Program-made: the position numbers and the translations under genes
In this document: one piece after another, positions 32,248 to 44,900 of the stretch
Layout: the number at the start of each line of letters is the position of its first letter
How positions within the stretch are numbered: the stretch's first letter is position 1
Source: Psoroptes ovis
Taxonomy: Eukaryota > Arthropoda > Arachnida > Sarcoptiformes > Psoroptidae
Length of the DNA: 64,000 bases
Assembly: GCA_002943765.1 (NCBI GenBank)
Contig: PQWQ01000015.1
Span: 868,001 to 932,000 of the forward strand
Reading direction: 5' to 3'
The notes under the pieces: generated by a model
Seen by the model: the letters and a program-made list of their open reading frames with translations, nothing else
What the model was told of the DNA's origin: nothing
The model's database searches: none

Positions 32248-34394
32248 GGCAAAAATTGAAAGTTTTTTTTTTGGTTATTGTCCTCTTATATTTTTTCACA
32301 TCTTTGAAACATATAAGATATCGCATTGAAAATGTCTGTCTGAAGACGAGAAAAAAAAATCATTTGGTTAACGGAAATGATCTTTGAATGATTTTTTTTT
32401 TTGGAGTGAAAACCATTCGAAACCATTTATTTGTTTCAAAAACACCGGAACAATTGATTACATAACAACAGCAATAAACATACAGTGTTTAATGGCTGTG
32501 TGATGCCGTAAATACCACAGTGATCATTTGTGTGTTTTTGATAATTATCATCATCATCATCATCATGACAACCAAATATGGTAAATGTGTGCATTAGTAT
32601 GGTATGCATGACGAAAAGACAAAAGTTGAAATTTCCAATCAACAAATCAAATAAGAGAAACATCCGATTTTTCTGATTTGTTTTGTTTTTATGATTGACG
32701 TAAAGCAAATAAACAATATGAGTACAACGAGCTTTAATACGATGATCATTATGAATCATAAGAGATAATTCATGAAATCCATGATAAATACAAACTCAAG
32801 ATCCGATTTCACTTACAAATCATCTTATAAAAACAATATTAAATGTCTTCAAATGGTTAATGTGTGTTCTGATGGACACACATGTTCCATAAATGATTAA
32901 ATACACTGGATACATATGGAATGGATAATGAATTGGAAAAAAATTATAAACCTGAGTCGAATGTGGAATTTTCGAGACGGGAACAAAATTGGACAATTCG
33001 TTGGTTGTTTTTCCCGAGGTTTTTTTGTTCAAGAAGATAACCGAAAATTTCTTATGAAACAAGGAAATGGCAAATCACCAAACATTGGTTGTGAAAACAG
33101 GTCATAAATGTAATGAGATGAACATTTTTGATGAATATGAAATACCGTTTGATTTACAAAAATGATGATTATTCATTTCAAAATTGTAATCTTCATGATC
33201 TTGTTATCATTGTCTATGGTTCTATTTCATTGGTATTCAACATTTAATTAGTTGACATTATAACATGTATTGAATGGATCATTACCTGTAACGATAATGA
33301 TGATGATGATGATGATCATCATCATCATTATTATCATCGTTTGAATTATTCATGAGCAACAAACTGAATCAAAAAAAAAAAAAAAAAAAAAACAGAAAAA
33401 CAAAAGATAATTTTGGTTTCAATCCTTTTTTGAATGATAGGCAATTGAAACCTTACCTGTTATTTGAAAATTTGTTTATAATCATCATTATTATTATAAA
33501 AATTATAGAATTGAAATTTAAATTCAAATTTATAATAAAAGCCAAAAAGAAAACGAAAACTTCAATGTCATTAAGCCCATTTCGTTTCATTTCATTTCAT
33601 TCCATTTTTTTTCATGACATTTGTTTACATTGATGATTACATTATAATTAATAATATCAAATACAGGTTAGTGTCACACACAAAAACTTGAACACAAATA
33701 CGCAAATACTAGCACGAATGTTTACCAACAATGACAAATGTTTTTCTTTTTTCGTTTCATTTCTTTTTTGAATATTTATCATTTGAAATTTTAAATGTCT
33801 ATTTATTTGTGTATATGTGTGTACGGTGTATGTAAATATCATTCATTCATATATTCATTTGTAAAAATTTGAATAAATTTTTACAAAAATGTCATAAACC
33901 ATCATCATGGTTGATTGGTTATTTATCAAACACGAATGAAAATGACAATAATTATCCAAAAAACCCGTTCATCAGCAGCCGTTTTCATTTGTTTTTGCGT
34001 TTTTTTTCGTGGTTCTTCAGATTCTAGAGAATTCTCGATGTTTTTTCATTGAAACAAATGTTGATTTAATCATTTAAATCCATCAGAAATTGTCATATCG
34101 TGATATGCATTTGAAAATTGAAATCCATTTGAATGTTTTGCCGGGATTGCGAAATTTTTAAATCCAAATGTAATGCCTTTTAAATGATCGTTGGTAGTGG
34201 CATTGATTATTGGAAATTAAGAAGTTGCCAATGATCAAGGATTTCCCGCCAACTAATCATCTTTTCAATTTTTTCTCATCGATTCATGCTACTACCAATT
34301 TTACAATGATTTTTATTTTTTTTTTGTTTCAACTATTTTCTATACTACTACCATTGGTAATTTTGAAGTATGAATTCAGCCAAATAATAATAAA
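32248..34394. other. Gene-free sequence downstream of U6
   Basis: No gene is supportable. It contains ATC/GAT repeats, an A-run at about 33,369-33,390 and the imperfect palindrome at 33,291-33,340. A patch at 32,930-33,110 reads open in plus-strand frames but shows no family resemblance. Confidence 0.5.
33291..33340. repeat. 50-bp imperfect palindrome of GAT/ATC repeats
   Basis: The two 25-bp halves are reverse complements with three mismatches; the inner 26 bp are perfect. It begins ACGAT and ends ATCGT, centred on GATC. It could extrude as a hairpin or cruciform. Confidence 0.8.
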
Positions 34395-34475
34395 TAGGTC
34401 ATCCGAAAAATTTCGTCTGCTTTAAATTAGTAGAAATGTGTACCGAAATGAAGCATGAATTTTTCGAACAGCTGA
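34395..34475. mobile_element. Mariner-like mini-element (MITE), copy 3
   Basis: About 81 bp, beginning just after TA at 34,395-34,396. The left end GGTCATCCGAAAAATTTC pairs with a right end that reverse-complements to TCAGCTGTTCGAAAAATTC. Length, spacing and inverted ends match the elements at 4.4 and 7.0 kb, but the interior is more diverged. It has no coding content. Confidence 0.5.
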
Positions 34476-36013
34476 TTGTCATTAATAATGGATATCCTGT
34501 TGTCCATTGTAAATTCGGATAACAGTGTAGCGGTAAAAATCAAATATTGGCAGTAGTAGTAGCAGTAATTTTGACAATTTCGAATGCCAAAAATTTTTTT
34601 TTTGTTTTCATTTTTGATTCATTTTGAAATGTGACGCCAGGCGTGATGTTGATCGTATCGTAACGATGATGATGATGATGTAGTCGATATGTGCGTGTCT
34701 GTATATGTCTGTGAATGTCTGTACGACGTTTGCTCTCCAAGATCCATTGAAGCAAAAATATACAGACACAAACACACAAATCGTTTCGATAGACATCATG
34801 GGCACTCTCCCAAAATAAAGAGAATGAAAACCATTCATTCATTCATTTGTTTATTTATCCTTCATTCATTTCAATTCAGTCGATCATGTTGTTGTTGTGT
34901 GTGTGTGTTTGTCGCGTCTTTGAATCAAGATATTTTCATTTTGGTAAACATTTGATAGTTTCATTATTATTTTTGAAAGTCGAAATTCTTTGATTTTGAC
35001 ACCGAAAAAAAAAACGAATGAAAATCTATGAAATTGAAGAACAAACAAACAAACAAATTGTATTTTACCGTCCACCATAATCATCTGCAACAACTGTCTG
35101 GTTATAATGATAATCACCATATTAATCAAACCTTTTTTTTCATTCATTCATTCATTCAGTCAATTTTTGTGATTAGAAAGCCACAATGTTCCATATGTTG
35201 TTTTCCATTGATTAATTTGATATCATTTGTGATTATATAATGTCTAATGTATGGCATGAAATCATAGTCAAATTTCAGCTAATCAACTATTTAAACGATA
35301 ATTTCTACGAAATTTTCAAACAGCAGTGATCATTATAATCATCAATATCATTAATATTTGCAACAGAAAGTGAAAACATCTAGAAAAAATCAAAATAAAA
35401 AAAAACGAATGGATTTTCAATCTATTTTCCCAATTGATAAAAGTCTAAGCTTTCAATCATTAAAAATACAAACGAATTAGTTTTTAATTGTGAATATTAA
35501 TTTTTTTTTGTTCAAATAAATAAATAAATAATATCAACAATCTACAACAATCAACTATCGTCATCATCATTATTATCATAATCATCATCATCATCATCGT
35601 TAACTTGATCGTAAATAATCATTAAATTTTTTTTTTGTTTTTTTTTCTGATTTTTGATAAATCAAAAGTAAGTCATAACAACAAACAACCACAGCAACGA
35701 ATTTAACAAAACTCCAAGTGCATCAATCTATCCCAAAAACTCTATGTAAACTTTATGCTTATAATCTTTATATGAAGTAGAAAATAAAATAAAATAAAAA
35801 AAATGCATCAGTAAACTAAATGTCCATTATTGGATGCGGCAATTTTGCACTGCTGCTAAATTTTATTTGCCCCTATATATGTTTTAAATATCATATAAAA
35901 TGCGTGCGTGTGTGTGTGTGTGTGTATTTGAAATGTGTATCTATATGAAATGTAATGCTTGAAAAATATGATCTGAATTGATGTTAATGTGATGTGATCT
36001 GTGTGTTTGATTA

Positions 36014-36016
36014 TGT

Positions 36017-36047
<31 letters not shown>
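36014..36047. repeat. GT dinucleotide microsatellite
   Basis: A GT run of about 34 bp with two interruptions. Confidence 0.9.
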
Positions 36048-36101
36048 CATAAAATAATCATAATAATATTATTAGTAATATTAAATGTAATAATAATGTT
36101 G

Positions 36102-36104
<3 letters not shown>

Positions 36105-36132
<28 letters not shown>
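36105..36132. repeat. GAT trinucleotide microsatellite
   Basis: About nine uninterrupted GAT/ATG units. Confidence 0.9.
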
Positions 36133-36471
36133 TTTAATGTTTTCAACATTATTTTCATTTTAAAATAATAATAATAATATTCACTTTTGATTTTTATTTT
36201 ACATTCAATTCACTATTTTACTTTTTCATTTCATATTCTGATCTGGCTTCATTTTAGCCTTTTTTTTCCTAATATTTTGTTTTCGTATATTAAATGATAT
36301 GAACCAAATGTTTGATGTAATACAATGATTACTGAATTGTGAAAAAGAAAAAGAATATGTGAAATATTGTTCATATGTCGTATGCTGTTTCGTAAAGCTA
36401 ATAATAATAATAATAATAATGAGAGATATATATGGCTTTGTAAATTTATAAATTGTTTAGATGTTGTTGGA

Positions 36472-36491
36472 TGTGTGTGTGTGTGTGTGTT
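36472..36491. repeat. GT dinucleotide microsatellite
   Basis: About ten GT units in otherwise gene-free sequence. Confidence 0.9.
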
Positions 36492-39400
36492 TGAGTGATG
36501 TATTGAATGATGTATAATAATGTATAATAATAATGTTGAATGTTGAGTACGTGCTTGAATGATTTCAAACATTACTGTAGAATAAAATTGATTTTTTGAT
36601 TCTCCTAATGAAAAAAGTAAATTTTTCTAAAGATGTTTGAAAATGAAAATTTGAAATGAAATAAAATCCTAACCCCGAATAACAAGAATTTTTCGAAAGG
36701 GTAAGTAGTCACAATAGATATTATACAATCAATTGTTTCTTATGATTTGAGAATCAAAAGGAAAACATTCTGAAGATTTATGATTTTTCATAATAGAATT
36801 GATTTCATCCGAAACTTGTTGATCAAAAGAAATTTTCTCATCCTTTTCTCTATATTTTGAAATCAATTCACATTATTACGATCGTATCAAATCGATTCGA
36901 TCATGATGATGATGATGATCATTGATGTTTGATTTTAAATTCTCCTATCGATGTCATGAAAGTTATATTGCATTTGTTTCAGTTTTAATAAAAGTAATTG
37001 AGGACTAAATGATCATCATCATCATTGGATTTGTAGAAAAAAATGACATTTTCATTGACAATGAATGAAAAATTAAAAGTGAATTTATTTTGTTTTTGAT
37101 TCCAATTAAGAAACTAAAAAAAAGGTCATTAGATTCAATGAATTGAAACATATAATTTAATCAATTCAATTTAGCTTTTTTTTTGACCATAAGTTAAATA
37201 TCTTCTTATTTCGGCGAAGTACAAAAGAATTGAAATTAAAGTTAATAAAAAATCCTTTCTCATCATTGAATGTTTTAGATTTACAGTTTTCATTGGATTA
37301 TTTGTTTTTTGTTTTATTTTGGTGAACGGCTTTAATAATACATGATATATTAACATCAATGATGTGGACACCAACCATTATTATAAATGTCATATAGTTA
37401 TGTGTGTGCACCAAAAAAGAGATGAATTCTCTGGTATAAATAATGATCAGTTTTCATTTAGTTTATCATCATTATTATCCTATTATATTCAATGGTTTAT
37501 TGTCATCAATGTCTATGTGTTCTATAGTATTCAATTGTTGTTGGTGACATCCAACAATGAATGTATGCAAACATTGAACATATTCAATTCATTCAAATTC
37601 AATAAAAATTCTCATTCTTTCCATTCTATTTCATTTGTTTATTCATACAAATATTCACCATTTGGCATGTCCTATTTGTTTGATTGACCATTTCGACGAA
37701 TGTTGAATGTATGAATGAATGAATGAATAAACGAAATGCGAATAAATGAACGAATGACTGATTTGAATCAAACAAAAACAAAATAAAACAATTGTATTTG
37801 TAATAATAATAATATTAATCATAGTCAATTTATTCAGTCTAAATTTGAAGGGAAATAATCATCATCATCAAAAATGTTAACCAACCTTGCCAGCGGAAAA
37901 TAAAAATTAAAACATGCGTACAATAAATGTTTGCTTGGTTAGCCTTTCCGAAATTTTTCCAAAATGCTTGACCATTCATTCATATATTTATTTATTCAGC
38001 CATTCATTGAATTCAAATCATTCGACATTTGTGCATACATGTATGATTATAATGATGAAATATACATTGAAATTTCAATGAAAAAATGCATACAACAGTC
38101 ATTGTTTTTTTTTCGGTTTGTCGATTGGCTAATTTAAATGCGGGCGCCATATGTTTTCATTTCATATTTGTTCACATAATAGAATACACAATGAAAATAT
38201 TGCATTACAATTGCATTTTTAGCTGCTGCTGTTTTCATTGTAATTTTTCACTGTATTTGCTGCCTTTAAATTTAGGATTATTTGAATTTGCTCTCAATTC
38301 TAATGGCTTCGATGATTGTTGAAAAAGATGTTGGCGATACACCAGTGGTTATCTTGTATTTCATATTTATTCATTTAATGAAGACGATAAAATGATGATA
38401 ACAGCAAGTATTCATTATTCATCATTCAGTATTTCATTGTGTATTTGTCTGTGACAATGATCAGTGTTCAATGTTTTTTCGCTTTACTCGTTGAAGTTCA
38501 ATTCGATTCAATGATGACGATAATGGCGATGGCGATTGAGAGTGCATGGCCAGGAACTTGCAGAAATTTTTTTCATTGCTTCGTTTTTCACAAAGATAAC
38601 GGTGCCCAGCCATCATAGTGTCGTTGTCGCTGTCGCCGCCATCATCATCGTCATCGTTATTTGCCATCATGACAACCAATTTACAACAATCAGGATCATA
38701 CATACAAGCATACATTTATGCACAGCATGCAATAGACAACAGACATACGAAACAATAATGAACACATACATACAAATATCATTGTTAAAGCATTATTTTC
38801 ATTATTATTATTTGTTCAATATTTTAACAGTAAAAGAATCCCCTAAACACTAATGCTTGTCATGTGTTTCCAAAATGTTGAAAACATAATAATGTTCACT
38901 TTGGCACTTTACAGTTTCTGTTCAAATTCAAAAATGGAACCAAATGGCTGCCAGCCAGTCAACCAGCCAATCATCTAAATGATATTATTCGAGTTTTGTC
39001 TCGATATTCGTTGTTGGTGTTTCGTGTTTTATTTCATTTTGATGTTGTTTTCACTGTCGTTATCATGATTCGTCTATTCGTTTGCTTGTTCGCTGTTGTT
39101 GTTCACCGTTGGTACTCCATTAGATTCGCATGTACTCCCAATTTCTAAGTGTGTTTGTATGTACAGAAATTCAAAAGTACCTTCAAAAGAATTAGGAAAA
39201 AATGAAGCCATTTCGGTTGTTGGCCCGAATTATCTTCATATGCTATGTTATTTTATATGTTTTTTTTTGTATTTGTCCCATTCATTCAATGATTGATTCA
39301 TTGATTCATTCATTCCAAATTTACTTTTAACAAACAAACCATTTAGAGTAGTCTTGTAATTTTATTTTTCCGAAGTAAGGTATCAAGTAATGTGTGTACA

Positions 39401-41249
39401 TGTTTGATTGCCTGATGTTATTGTTGTTTTTATTGTGAAATAACATAGAAATAATGAAAACTAATGTCATGAATCGATTGTTGTTATTGTTAAATTTTAC
39501 AATCACATTCCCATTCATTTATTTATTTATTCATTCATTCATATTCATTTATTAGATTGGATTTGGTTCTCATTGAAACATGACATTTATGCTGATTCTT
39601 GTCGCTGATTTCCATTGTTTTTCTTTATTCATTGTCAATTCAATGTTTGAATGCTTGAATTCAAATGTTTGAACTATTTAAAACAAGTGAATTTTGATTT
39701 TTCTTTTTTTTTAAACTGAAAACTTATTTCAATTTAAATTTCAATGGAATAGAATAGAATTGTTGTTTTTGACAAAATATTGAAGGTTAAACGATTTTTA
39801 TTGGAAAAAATTAGGAATAAATAAGGTTAAAATTCATTATAATTCTGAAATTCTGTAAATTTCAAAGAATTAACTGAATCAAATGATCAAGATGACTGAA
39901 TTTAAACACACAAATTAATTAATTTTCAATTTTTTTTAATTGTTTTTCTTTTTTTTTTGAAAAAATTGTGGGTGAAAATTGTTTCAAATTCTTAGAAATT
40001 GAAATTCATTGCATATTGGAAATTCAATTCATCCGATTTATGATACATTCAGAGTAGTATAGAACATAGAAATTAACATTTAAATATCATGGAGATTGTT
40101 TTGAATTAACGACCAAACAAAGCATTTGTTATTGTTTTTTTCTTTGGTCTTTTCTCATTGCAAAATTTAATTTGTCCAAACGCTTTCAATTCATTCAAAT
40201 GGCTATATTTGAAATGAATTGAAAATACATGTTTCTGCATCTGTCATTCTTTGAATGCTTGAAGCAATACATGTTCATTTTGTTTTTTTGTTTTTTTTTT
40301 CGTTTGAAAATATGAATCCAAATTCTCATTTTTTTTCATTCTTTTACTTGGCCTATTCGCTTTGTCAGAAATTCTCGAACAAAAACAAATCCAAAAGATT
40401 ACATGTGAACCTGTCAAATGCATTCACAAATTTTTGTCTTTCATTTATTATTGTTTGGTACAAAAGATATAAAATTCTTTAGAAAATTAAATTTTCCTCT
40501 CGCGTTTTTTATTCGAAATAGAATAATTCCCATGTAATACAATACTTGTGATGCGTATAATTCAGGTAATGTTATCATCAGTAACCTGAATTCATGAATG
40601 GTTTTATTATTATTATTAATAGCAAAATTGTCGAATGAAATTGCAATATTTTGCTAATAAAACTCAAAATCGTTCAATGGCCAATCTATTTGCTCATTTA
40701 GGCTATTCATATTGACTTGATTTAGCTTTAATTTTTTGATTGAAATTAAATTGATGTCGCCATTTATCAATTTGATTAGTCGGCACGCAATTTTAAACGT
40801 GCTTTGTTCTTATTAAATTTTTTTTTTTCAAAAATTCAAGTTTTTAAAGTGCTTAAAATTTTATATCGATTTTGATGTTGAATTTTTTTCAAATATTAAA
40901 TTAGTATAATTTAGGGTTAATTTTCATTTTATAAAGGTTAGATAATTCAACTAAAGTAGTTGCAATGTTATGTATCCTTAGCATGTTTTTCCTTTTTCTT
41001 TTGAATAATTTTATATTCGTTGCCCATCAAATTACCATCATCATCATCATCATCATTATCATTAACATGGCAATCCTAGTATCAAGCGCAAATAACTGAC
41101 TAGTTTTTTTCTCTTTTTTTCCTGAATTTCATTTCATTTGTCCCTGTTTTTTTTTTCTTCTTATTCATCAGACATTTTTCCTAATTGCTATTGTTTCATC
41201 GAATAGTATTATATCATATAATCATCATCATCATCATTGACATCATCTT

Positions 41250-41381
41250 CGTGGTCGTCCTAGAACTAAAGTACAAAAAAAAAGAAGAAAAACCTCAACA
41301 AACGCTCGGCATCCACTTGTTGATTTATTGGAAAAGAAAAAGAGAGACATTATGGTGAAGACAAAAAGACAGCACGTTTGA
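41250..41381 (+). other. Orphan open frame with an AT-hook-like motif
   Basis: A 43-codon frame, open from a TGA at 41,238 to a TGA at 41,379. It reads RGRPRTKVQKKRRK and then a mixed sequence ending KTKRQHV. RGRPR is the AT-hook core, and this lies 0.55 kb upstream of a gene with two AT-hooks. It has no ATG before the motif and no AG acceptor between the upstream stop and the motif, so it cannot be a normal exon as it stands. A GTGAAG donor-like site follows at 41,355. It is either chance translation of an A-rich tract or a decayed exon. Confidence 0.25.
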
Positions 41382-41935
41382 AAATCATCATTTTTGTATT
41401 TTTTTTCTATTTGACATGTTTAACACAATCATCATTGAATAACGAATCAAACTTCTCTTCATTCGCTACAATCAATCAAAACAAATCAAATATTAAAAAA
41501 AAGAGAAGACACTTTCAATCATCATATTGAAAGCAAATCATATCTTTGAGTTTAAGTTTAAATCGTGCATTGGTGATTTTATTATATTTGTTTTTCATTC
41601 AAATCGGCTGCTGTTATTATTTATTGACAGCATTCAATTTGAATTGATGTTGGCGATGATGGTGATTGCTTCCATATTTACCAAAAAATAGAAATAAATT
41701 TCAGTTCAATACTTTTGTTACAGTCGCAAAACAATGGACTCAATCGTTACCATCAACATAATAATTTTATCATCATCAAAAATGTCAACTCATATCTTTA
41801 TTATGAAATGAAGTAGGAAAAAATTGACTCAGATTTCATGTTTTGACCTGATCAATCGACCTTATCTCATTGACTAATAATGATTTGATATAATATTCAT
41901 TGGTCAATGTTATTTCAATTTTACAATATTGAACA
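41382..41935. other. Upstream region of the AT-hook gene
   Basis: AT-rich and probably 5' untranslated or promoter sequence. An in-frame TGA lies two codons before the ATG at 41,936. No splice acceptor is visible immediately before the ATG, so this ATG is the likely start. Confidence 0.4.
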
Positions 41936-44900
41936 ATGTATACAAATTCAATATCAAATTCATTATTAAGTGGTGATAATAGTTTCCATCTAAATAATGA
42001 TTTCGGTAGGATTCCTAATTCAAATAATGAGTATGGAATGATGATGGATTCATTCGTGATGCGATCGGATGATCGTCAAGCTTCATTGCCATTAAACAAT
42101 ATAAATAATAATCCATCAACAATGATGATGATGATGGACAATTTCAATCACAATAATAATAATAATTCTGTCAAATTACAAAATTCGTTGATTGATCATC
42201 ATAATCATAATGTTAATTATCAAAATCAATCCTCCATACGATCTTCATTATCATCATCATCAACATCTTCATCATTATCATCACCTCTCAATAATGATTA
42301 TAATCTGCAAGTAAATAATTATCATCATCAAGTAGCTGTTGAAGCTACTTCTGCTCATGATCCCTTATTTCACCAACATCAACATCATCATCATCTTCAG
42401 CAGCAATCGCATCATCATGCGACTAGTCCATCAATGCTTAACGAAAAAAATAATCCAGCTTTTTCATCGAAAACTAAAAATCTTGTTGATTCTAGACTTA
42501 TCGATGCCTACAACAATAATTTATCCCAACAGTCGCATATAAACAATAACAATAATAATTTTAATCAATGGATCAATGATTCAAATAATCCATTCAATCA
42601 ATTATCATCCACATCCAATAATGAATCACAATCATTGTTGAATGATCTTATTGGAACTGATTTCCTATCATCAGCATCATTACTATCAGATGAATTCGAT
42701 AATAATAATGATCTTTCTCCATTACTCGATGGTACTGATAAAATTATGAGCAAAAACACCGGTCATAATAATTTAAATGAGTTTGACTTGAATATGAATA
42801 ATAATTCAATTTCTCAATCAAACATCAACTCAATCAATCCAACAGCAACGCCATATGAATCTAAATCAGTAGATTCTGTTTCATCAATCGCTGATATTGC
42901 TTCACCATATTCAATACAGCAAACAAATTCGATCTCTCCATCAGTATCCTGTTCAAGAGCATCGCCAATAATTTCTAATAATTTTTGCCAAAAATCAATT
43001 ATAGATAATATTAAATCTTCGCCAGTATCATCGCCAATGACTAACATGTCTAGTTGTCCATCAACACCTTATTCATCGGGCGTTGCAAATCAGCAATCAC
43101 AATGCCAATCAACTGTAAAATCAATCAACAATGTTGTTGACAACAGTCCTTTACAATTGCCTTTCAATTCAAAATCCATTCAAATAAAAAATGAAGCAAC
43201 TTCACCAAATTCACCGTATGAATATTCACAAAGTTTTGACCATTTGAATTCAATCAATAATCTTTCGAATCAGCAATCATCATTGGCCCATACATCACCA
43301 AATACTATAAAATTACAGCAATCTTCAATGACCAACACCGTCTCTGCTATGGATCAATTCATGTCAATGTCAACAAGCAAAAGTGATACTAATGTCGATC
43401 AATTCGATTCCAACAATAATAATGATTGTGATAAAATAATCCATAGCAATCATAATGATAAAATCAATATTTCTTCACAAATGCCAACCACACGTGTTGG
43501 TGGCGGATTATCATCTTATTTGGATGAAATGGCACAAATGACTGCCAGACATCATCCGCCTATAATGCAACAACAACAACAACAGCAGTCATGTTTAGAA
43601 ATGTCATATCAGCAATCAAATTTTAGTAATAATCCATGCATCAAAAGAGAATCGTACAATCCGATTTCTTCATTGGAAGCAGCTACAATCTCATACAATT
43701 CTTGTATTGACAATGACAAAGACAGATGTCAAGCATCATTTCACAATCAAAATTCATCATTATTTGATTCAAAATCAAATAGAATGTGTCATCTTTCACA
43801 GGCTTGCCAACTAAAAAATAATTACAATTCATCTAATTCAACACCACAGTCATCATCGATAAAAAGTTTTTCAAGTCAATCTCCTATCGATCGCACAATG
43901 CCACAATCATCATTGTCATCGATGATTAATTCAATGTATGATTGTTCGCCGCCACCTACAACGACTTTGACATCCGAACAACAACGTCGTCATTGTGTTA
44001 AAAGTGATTGTTTAGATAAATTTAACTTCAAATCACCGCCTCCATCATCATCATCATCATCATCATTGTTGCAATCAAAATTATTGCAGCCAACAACCTC
44101 TGAAAAAAGTGATAATCATGGCAATCACTCATTGTCAGGTAAAATAGAAAATTTTATTTTTGTTTCGAAATTATGATTTGATTTTTGTTTAAATTTTGAC
44201 TTTTCAAATCTTTCAAACATGACAGACAATAACAACAAACAAACAGTCGTCGATCCTTATACATATACAGGCAATTTAAATTCATTATTGGATCCCTGCA
44301 ATCACAAATCGGATAGTCATAGTTACAGTCTTCTTGCTAGTCATGAAAATAACAATAATCATCATGATAATCAACAAGCCCATTCAAAAACGGCAGCTGG
44401 AATAAACAAACGTCCTCGTGGTCGGCCTCGTGTAAATGATGTTAATGATCGAAATGATGACTACAATTCAAAATATTCAATATCAAAATCATTAATTCAA
44501 TCGTTATTGACGAAATCATCTTCACGTGAGGATAATGTCGACAATACGTCTTTTCGATCATTATTGTCTCGCTTACCTGGTTTAGATCGATCATTATCAT
44601 CATCATCATCATCAGCAGCAGCAACATTAATGCAATCATCTTCATCATCACTCGCCGATTTGAAACGCGGAAGAGGTCGTCCAAAGTCACTGAAAACATT
44701 GCTAAGAGAAGCAGAAAAAGTTGGTTTTGAAATACCTTCTGATGTCGTTGAAACATTAAGAGTAAATCAACAAAAACGGCAACGAGCACGACATCTGCAA
44801 TTACAGCGCCGTCGCCAGCTACAAGAACAGCAACAACATCAGTCACAACAGGAACAAGAACAACATAATTCAACAAATTATTTCTCTGATAATGATGATG

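Larger units (their letters stand above)
34476..41249. other. 6.8-kb gene-free AT-rich region
   Basis: I see no gene. The stretch holds GT runs (36,014-36,047; 36,472-36,491), a GAT run (36,105-36,132), many ATTC/GAAT tracts, and an inverted repeat at about 40,560-40,600 (AATTCAGGT arms). The right part may contain the promoter or untranslated exons of the AT-hook gene. No initiator or TATA element can be singled out. Confidence 0.5.

Noticed and set aside
32138..32329. 63-codon frame over the U6 region
   Set aside because: It is a chance reading of the U6 snRNA gene.
32436..32759. 107-codon minus-strand frame
   Set aside because: Repeat-derived Asp and His runs, no motif and no upstream or downstream signals.
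38461..38853. Open frames on both strands around 38.5-38.8 kb, slightly richer in GC
   Set aside because: Composed of ATC/GTC repeats; no splice-consistent neighbours or family match.
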